Shown piece by piece: positions 5,494 through 7,244 of a stretch of DNA of 7,244 bases; the stretch's first letter is position 1, and each line of letters starts with the position of its first letter. The translations under genes and the position numbers were made by a program. Where the stretch lies: positions 1-7,244 of the forward strand of contig JAEYYZ010000159.1 of NCBI GenBank assembly GCA_023428185.1. Reading direction: 5' to 3'. The notes beneath the pieces are model-generated. The model was not told the DNA's origin and made no database searches. It saw only the letters and a list, made by a program, of their open reading frames with translations. The DNA comes from Actinomycetes bacterium. Lineage in GTDB: Bacteria > Actinomycetota > Actinomycetes > Actinomycetales > Demequinaceae.

Positions 5494-6339
5494 CTAGCCG
5501 CGGAGAAAGCCCACAATGCGTTGCGCCACAGCGGCTCGAATGTCCCGCCCGTTGCTCGGCTCGGCCACATCAGATCGGAAGATGCCGTGGTCGTACGCAC
5601 CGAGTTCAACGCCCGTGGCGTCGGGGATGCCGTTGCGGTAGACGTGCGCGTTCTCTGCCGGTGCCGCGATGTCGTCGTTGGCGCCCCACATAACAAGCGC
5701 AGGCACTCTCACGTGCGCCAAGGTGTCCGCAGCCACCAACTGGCCCACAGCGGGCGCGAGCAACACCACCCGGTTCACACGGGGGTCGCGCAGGTCAGCA
5801 TCGGCTGCGTCAAGCTGTGTGGCCAGTTCTTGCGACGAATATGCGGCGGCGAGATCCTCCACCAAGGTGGGATATTCGGGAAGCGGCGGGACGGGAATCT
5901 GACCGCTCAGTACTCCACGCACCACCGGGGTGTTGAGCCGCGCGCCTGCGAGAGCCGCCACCGAATAGCCGCCAAGGGAGTACCCCACCGCCGCGATCCG
6001 CGAAGCGTCAACGGCACGTTCCGCCATGGCCCAGTTCAAGGCGTAGCGCAAGTCCTTGGGACGCTCCCAAATGAACCCGAAGCCTTGGGGCAAGTATGGC
6101 TCCGCGGAGGTGTTGCCATGGTGGTCGACACCCACCACTAGCCAACCCGCCGCGCTGAGAGCCTCTCCGAGCCAATCCAACGTCTCCACCGAGCCGCCCG
6201 TGCCATGAGAGAGCAGCGCGAGCGGGACCGGCGCGTGGAGCGCTTGTTCGGGCTCCCACACCGTGATTCTCACGGGTCGCGGCTCATCAACAGCCCACGA
6301 CCGCCGCGTGGGGTCGGTGAGTTGAAGGTGTCGTGGCAC
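5494..6339 (-). CDS. Alpha/beta hydrolase, predicted dienelactone-hydrolase/PAF-acetylhydrolase-like esterase
   Basis: This 281-residue protein has an alpha/beta-hydrolase fold and no signal peptide, so it is probably cytosolic. The oxyanion-hole strand is LLSHGTGG (42-49). The nucleophile elbow is GYSLGG (119-124) with Ser121. A strand ending in MWGANDD (217-223) supplies the acid (Asp222 or Asp223), and YDHGIF (249-254) supplies His251. This arrangement, with WLGEALSAAGWLVVGVDHHG (56-75), resembles the COG4188 group of predicted dienelactone or acyl-ester hydrolases; the substrate cannot be read from sequence. The start is GTG 6339 with a strong ribosome-binding site. The gene follows ileS by 47 bases with no clear terminator, so read-through from ileS is likely. 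The GH16 gene follows 84 bases later with its own promoter candidate. De-esterification of imported sugars is possible from context but unproven. Confidence 0.88.
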   Translation of the reverse strand: MPRHLQLTDPTRRSWAVDEPRPVRITVWEPEQALHAPVPLALLSHGTGGSVETLDWLGEALSAAGWLVVGVDHHGNTSAEPYLPQGFGFIWERPKDLRYALNWAMAERAVDASRIAAVGYSLGGYSVAALAGARLNTPVVRGVLSGQIPVPPLPEYPTLVEDLAAAYSSQELATQLDAADADLRDPRVNRVVLLAPAVGQLVAADTLAHVRVPALVMWGANDDIAAPAENAHVYRNGIPDATGVELGAYDHGIFRSDVAEPSNGRDIRAAVAQRIVGFLRG

Positions 6340-6345
6340 GGTGTC
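6334..6345. repeat. 12-bp direct repeat, right copy (TGGCACGGTGTC)
   Basis: Identical in sequence and orientation to 1915-1926. It spans the hydrolase GTG start codon and the spacer to its ribosome-binding site, about 40 bases past the ileS stop. Together the copies enclose the four accessory genes between ileS and folC. Confidence 0.45.
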
Positions 6346-6353
6346 CCCTCCTC
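6345..6353 (-). promoter_or_regulatory. Strong ribosome-binding site (GAGGAGGGG) of the hydrolase gene
   Basis: The minus strand reads GAGGAGGGG with the AGGAGG core seven bases before GTG 6339. It is the closest match to the anti-Shine-Dalgarno complement among the gene starts in the window and fixes the hydrolase start. Confidence 0.75.
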
Positions 6354-6386
6354 AAGCCAAACGGGCGTCCCCGCGAGGCATGCGTA

Positions 6387-7244
6387 TTAAGCCTTGCTGA
6401 TATCGAACCGTAGCGGACCCGGTGTCACCTCAAAAGTCGTGGCCAAGACTTCACGTGAAATGAGGTCCTTGTGGGTCTCTACAGCCGGCACATGCTCGAG
6501 CGGCACGTGAGCTGTCAGCACGATGCGGTCGCCCACGTTGAGCCCGGAGTTCTTGCGTTCGTCTTGGATAAGGCGGATGAGGTCACGCGCGTAGCCTTCT
6601 GCCTCGAGTTCCGGTGTGAGCGCCGTCTGGAGCAACACAAAGCCGCGTGCCGTGCCGTCCGCACCACGAAGCACCGCCGCAGCGCCGTCCGGGTTGTCAC
6701 CGCCCACCACGGTTTCCAACTCGTATTCACCAGGCTCAAGTGCCACACCTCCGGCGGTCACCACGCCGCCGGATTCGCTCCACTCCCCTGACTTGGCACC
6801 CGCGATGGCCTGCTGCACTTGCTTGCCGATGCGCGGTCCGGCCGCGCGGGCGTTCACCGTGAGGCGTTGCTCCACTGGGTTGGCGGCCACGAACTTCTCC
6901 GGCGTGACGGCCACCACGAACTTCACGTTGAGCTCGGCGGCGATGATCGAGACGTACGGCTTGAGCGCTTGCGGGTCATCCACGGCCACTTCGAGCGCGG
7001 ACAACGGCTGACGGACGCGGATCTTCTCGCGCTTACGCAGCGCGTGCGCCGCAGAGACGATGTCTCGCACCAGGTCCATGGTGGGCGCGAGACCTGGGGC
7101 GTCCCACGCCGCGGGCACCACTGGGTAGTCGGTCAGATGCACCGAGCGCCCGCCCGTGAGCCCGCGCCAGATCTCCTCGGTGGTGAGCGGAAGCAGCGGG
7201 GCCGCCAAACGGGTCACCGTCTCCAGGATGGTGTAGAGGGTGTT
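6387..7244 (-). CDS. ileS: Isoleucyl-tRNA synthetase, C-terminal part (5' end beyond the window)
   Basis: Only the last 285 residues are present; the frame stays open to the right edge (first visible residues NTLYTILETV). Complete IleRS charges tRNA-Ile with isoleucine in the cytosol. The fragment begins inside the anticodon-binding helical domain, with LAAPLLPLTTEEIWRGLTGG and SVHLTDYP. It continues with LRKREKIRVRQPLSALEVA and IIAAELNVK, segments characteristic of IleRS and not ValRS or LeuRS, and ends in the C-terminal domain (YARDLIRLIQDERKNSGLNV) found in the long bacterial/eukaryotic-like IleRS type common in actinobacteria. The catalytic HIGH and KMSKS motifs would lie outside the window. 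The stop is TAA at 6387-6389. Downstream, CGGG-GACG-CCCG (a 4-bp stem) is too weak to be called a terminator. Confidence 0.95.
   Translation of the reverse strand, partial: NTLYTILETVTRLAAPLLPLTTEEIWRGLTGGRSVHLTDYPVVPAAWDAPGLAPTMDLVRDIVSAAHALRKREKIRVRQPLSALEVAVDDPQALKPYVSIIAAELNVKFVVAVTPEKFVAANPVEQRLTVNARAAGPRIGKQVQQAIAGAKSGEWSESGGVVTAGGVALEPGEYELETVVGGDNPDGAAAVLRGADGTARGFVLLQTALTPELEAEGYARDLIRLIQDERKNSGLNVGDRIVLTAHVPLEHVPAVETHKDLISREVLATTFEVTPGPLRFDISKA

Noticed and set aside
5521..6141. Open frame of 206 codons on the plus strand
   Set aside because: It is opposite the alpha/beta hydrolase, which has a complete Ser-Asp-His set and a strong ribosome-binding site. The plus-strand product has no motif.
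6345..6386. Terminator between ileS and the hydrolase
   Set aside because: Only a 4-bp CGGG/CCCG stem is visible, so read-through seems more likely.

Overview
The window looks like chromosomal DNA from a high-GC Gram-positive bacterium (Actinomycetota), most likely of the order Micrococcales. This rests on the high GC content, the GTG starts, and the order ileS ... folC - DUF4233, which from memory is a Micrococcales arrangement (mycobacteria have valS there instead). The genus cannot be fixed from the sequence. No rRNA, tRNA, CRISPR array, transposase or integrase gene was seen, and no gap between genes exceeds 90 bases.

Layout, left to right. Positions 44-442 (minus) encode a four-helix membrane protein of the DUF4233 family, and 484-1881 (minus) encode FolC, the dihydrofolate/folylpolyglutamate synthase. 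These two form the usual actinobacterial pair. Read divergently from folC are a pilin-like single-pass membrane protein (1956-2444, plus) and a secreted right-handed beta-helix protein (2533-3885, plus). Converging on the latter, with only 18 bases between stop codons, is a lipoprotein glycoside hydrolase of family 16 with a C-terminal binding-type domain (3904-5409, minus). Behind it lie an alpha/beta hydrolase (5494-6339, minus) and the C-terminal 285 residues of isoleucyl-tRNA synthetase (6387-7244, minus, cut by the right edge).

The housekeeping genes (ileS, folC, DUF4233) look ordinary. The four genes between ileS and folC are the accessory part. Three are predicted to sit outside or on the membrane: the pilin-like protein, the beta-helix protein and the GH16 lipoprotein. 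Together they suggest cell-surface interaction with, and cleavage of, a polysaccharide, probably a beta-1,3-type glucan. The window holds no sugar transporter or regulator gene, so this is an inference.

Non-coding signals worth a look are a perfect palindrome (CGAAACTTTCG) in the GH16 promoter region, a 17-bp hairpin that pairs fully only as plus-strand RNA after the pilin-like gene, a possible leaderless promoter for the beta-helix gene, a good promoter for the pilin-like gene that starts beside the folC start codon, and a perfect 12-bp direct repeat found once beside folC and once beside ileS, bracketing the accessory genes.
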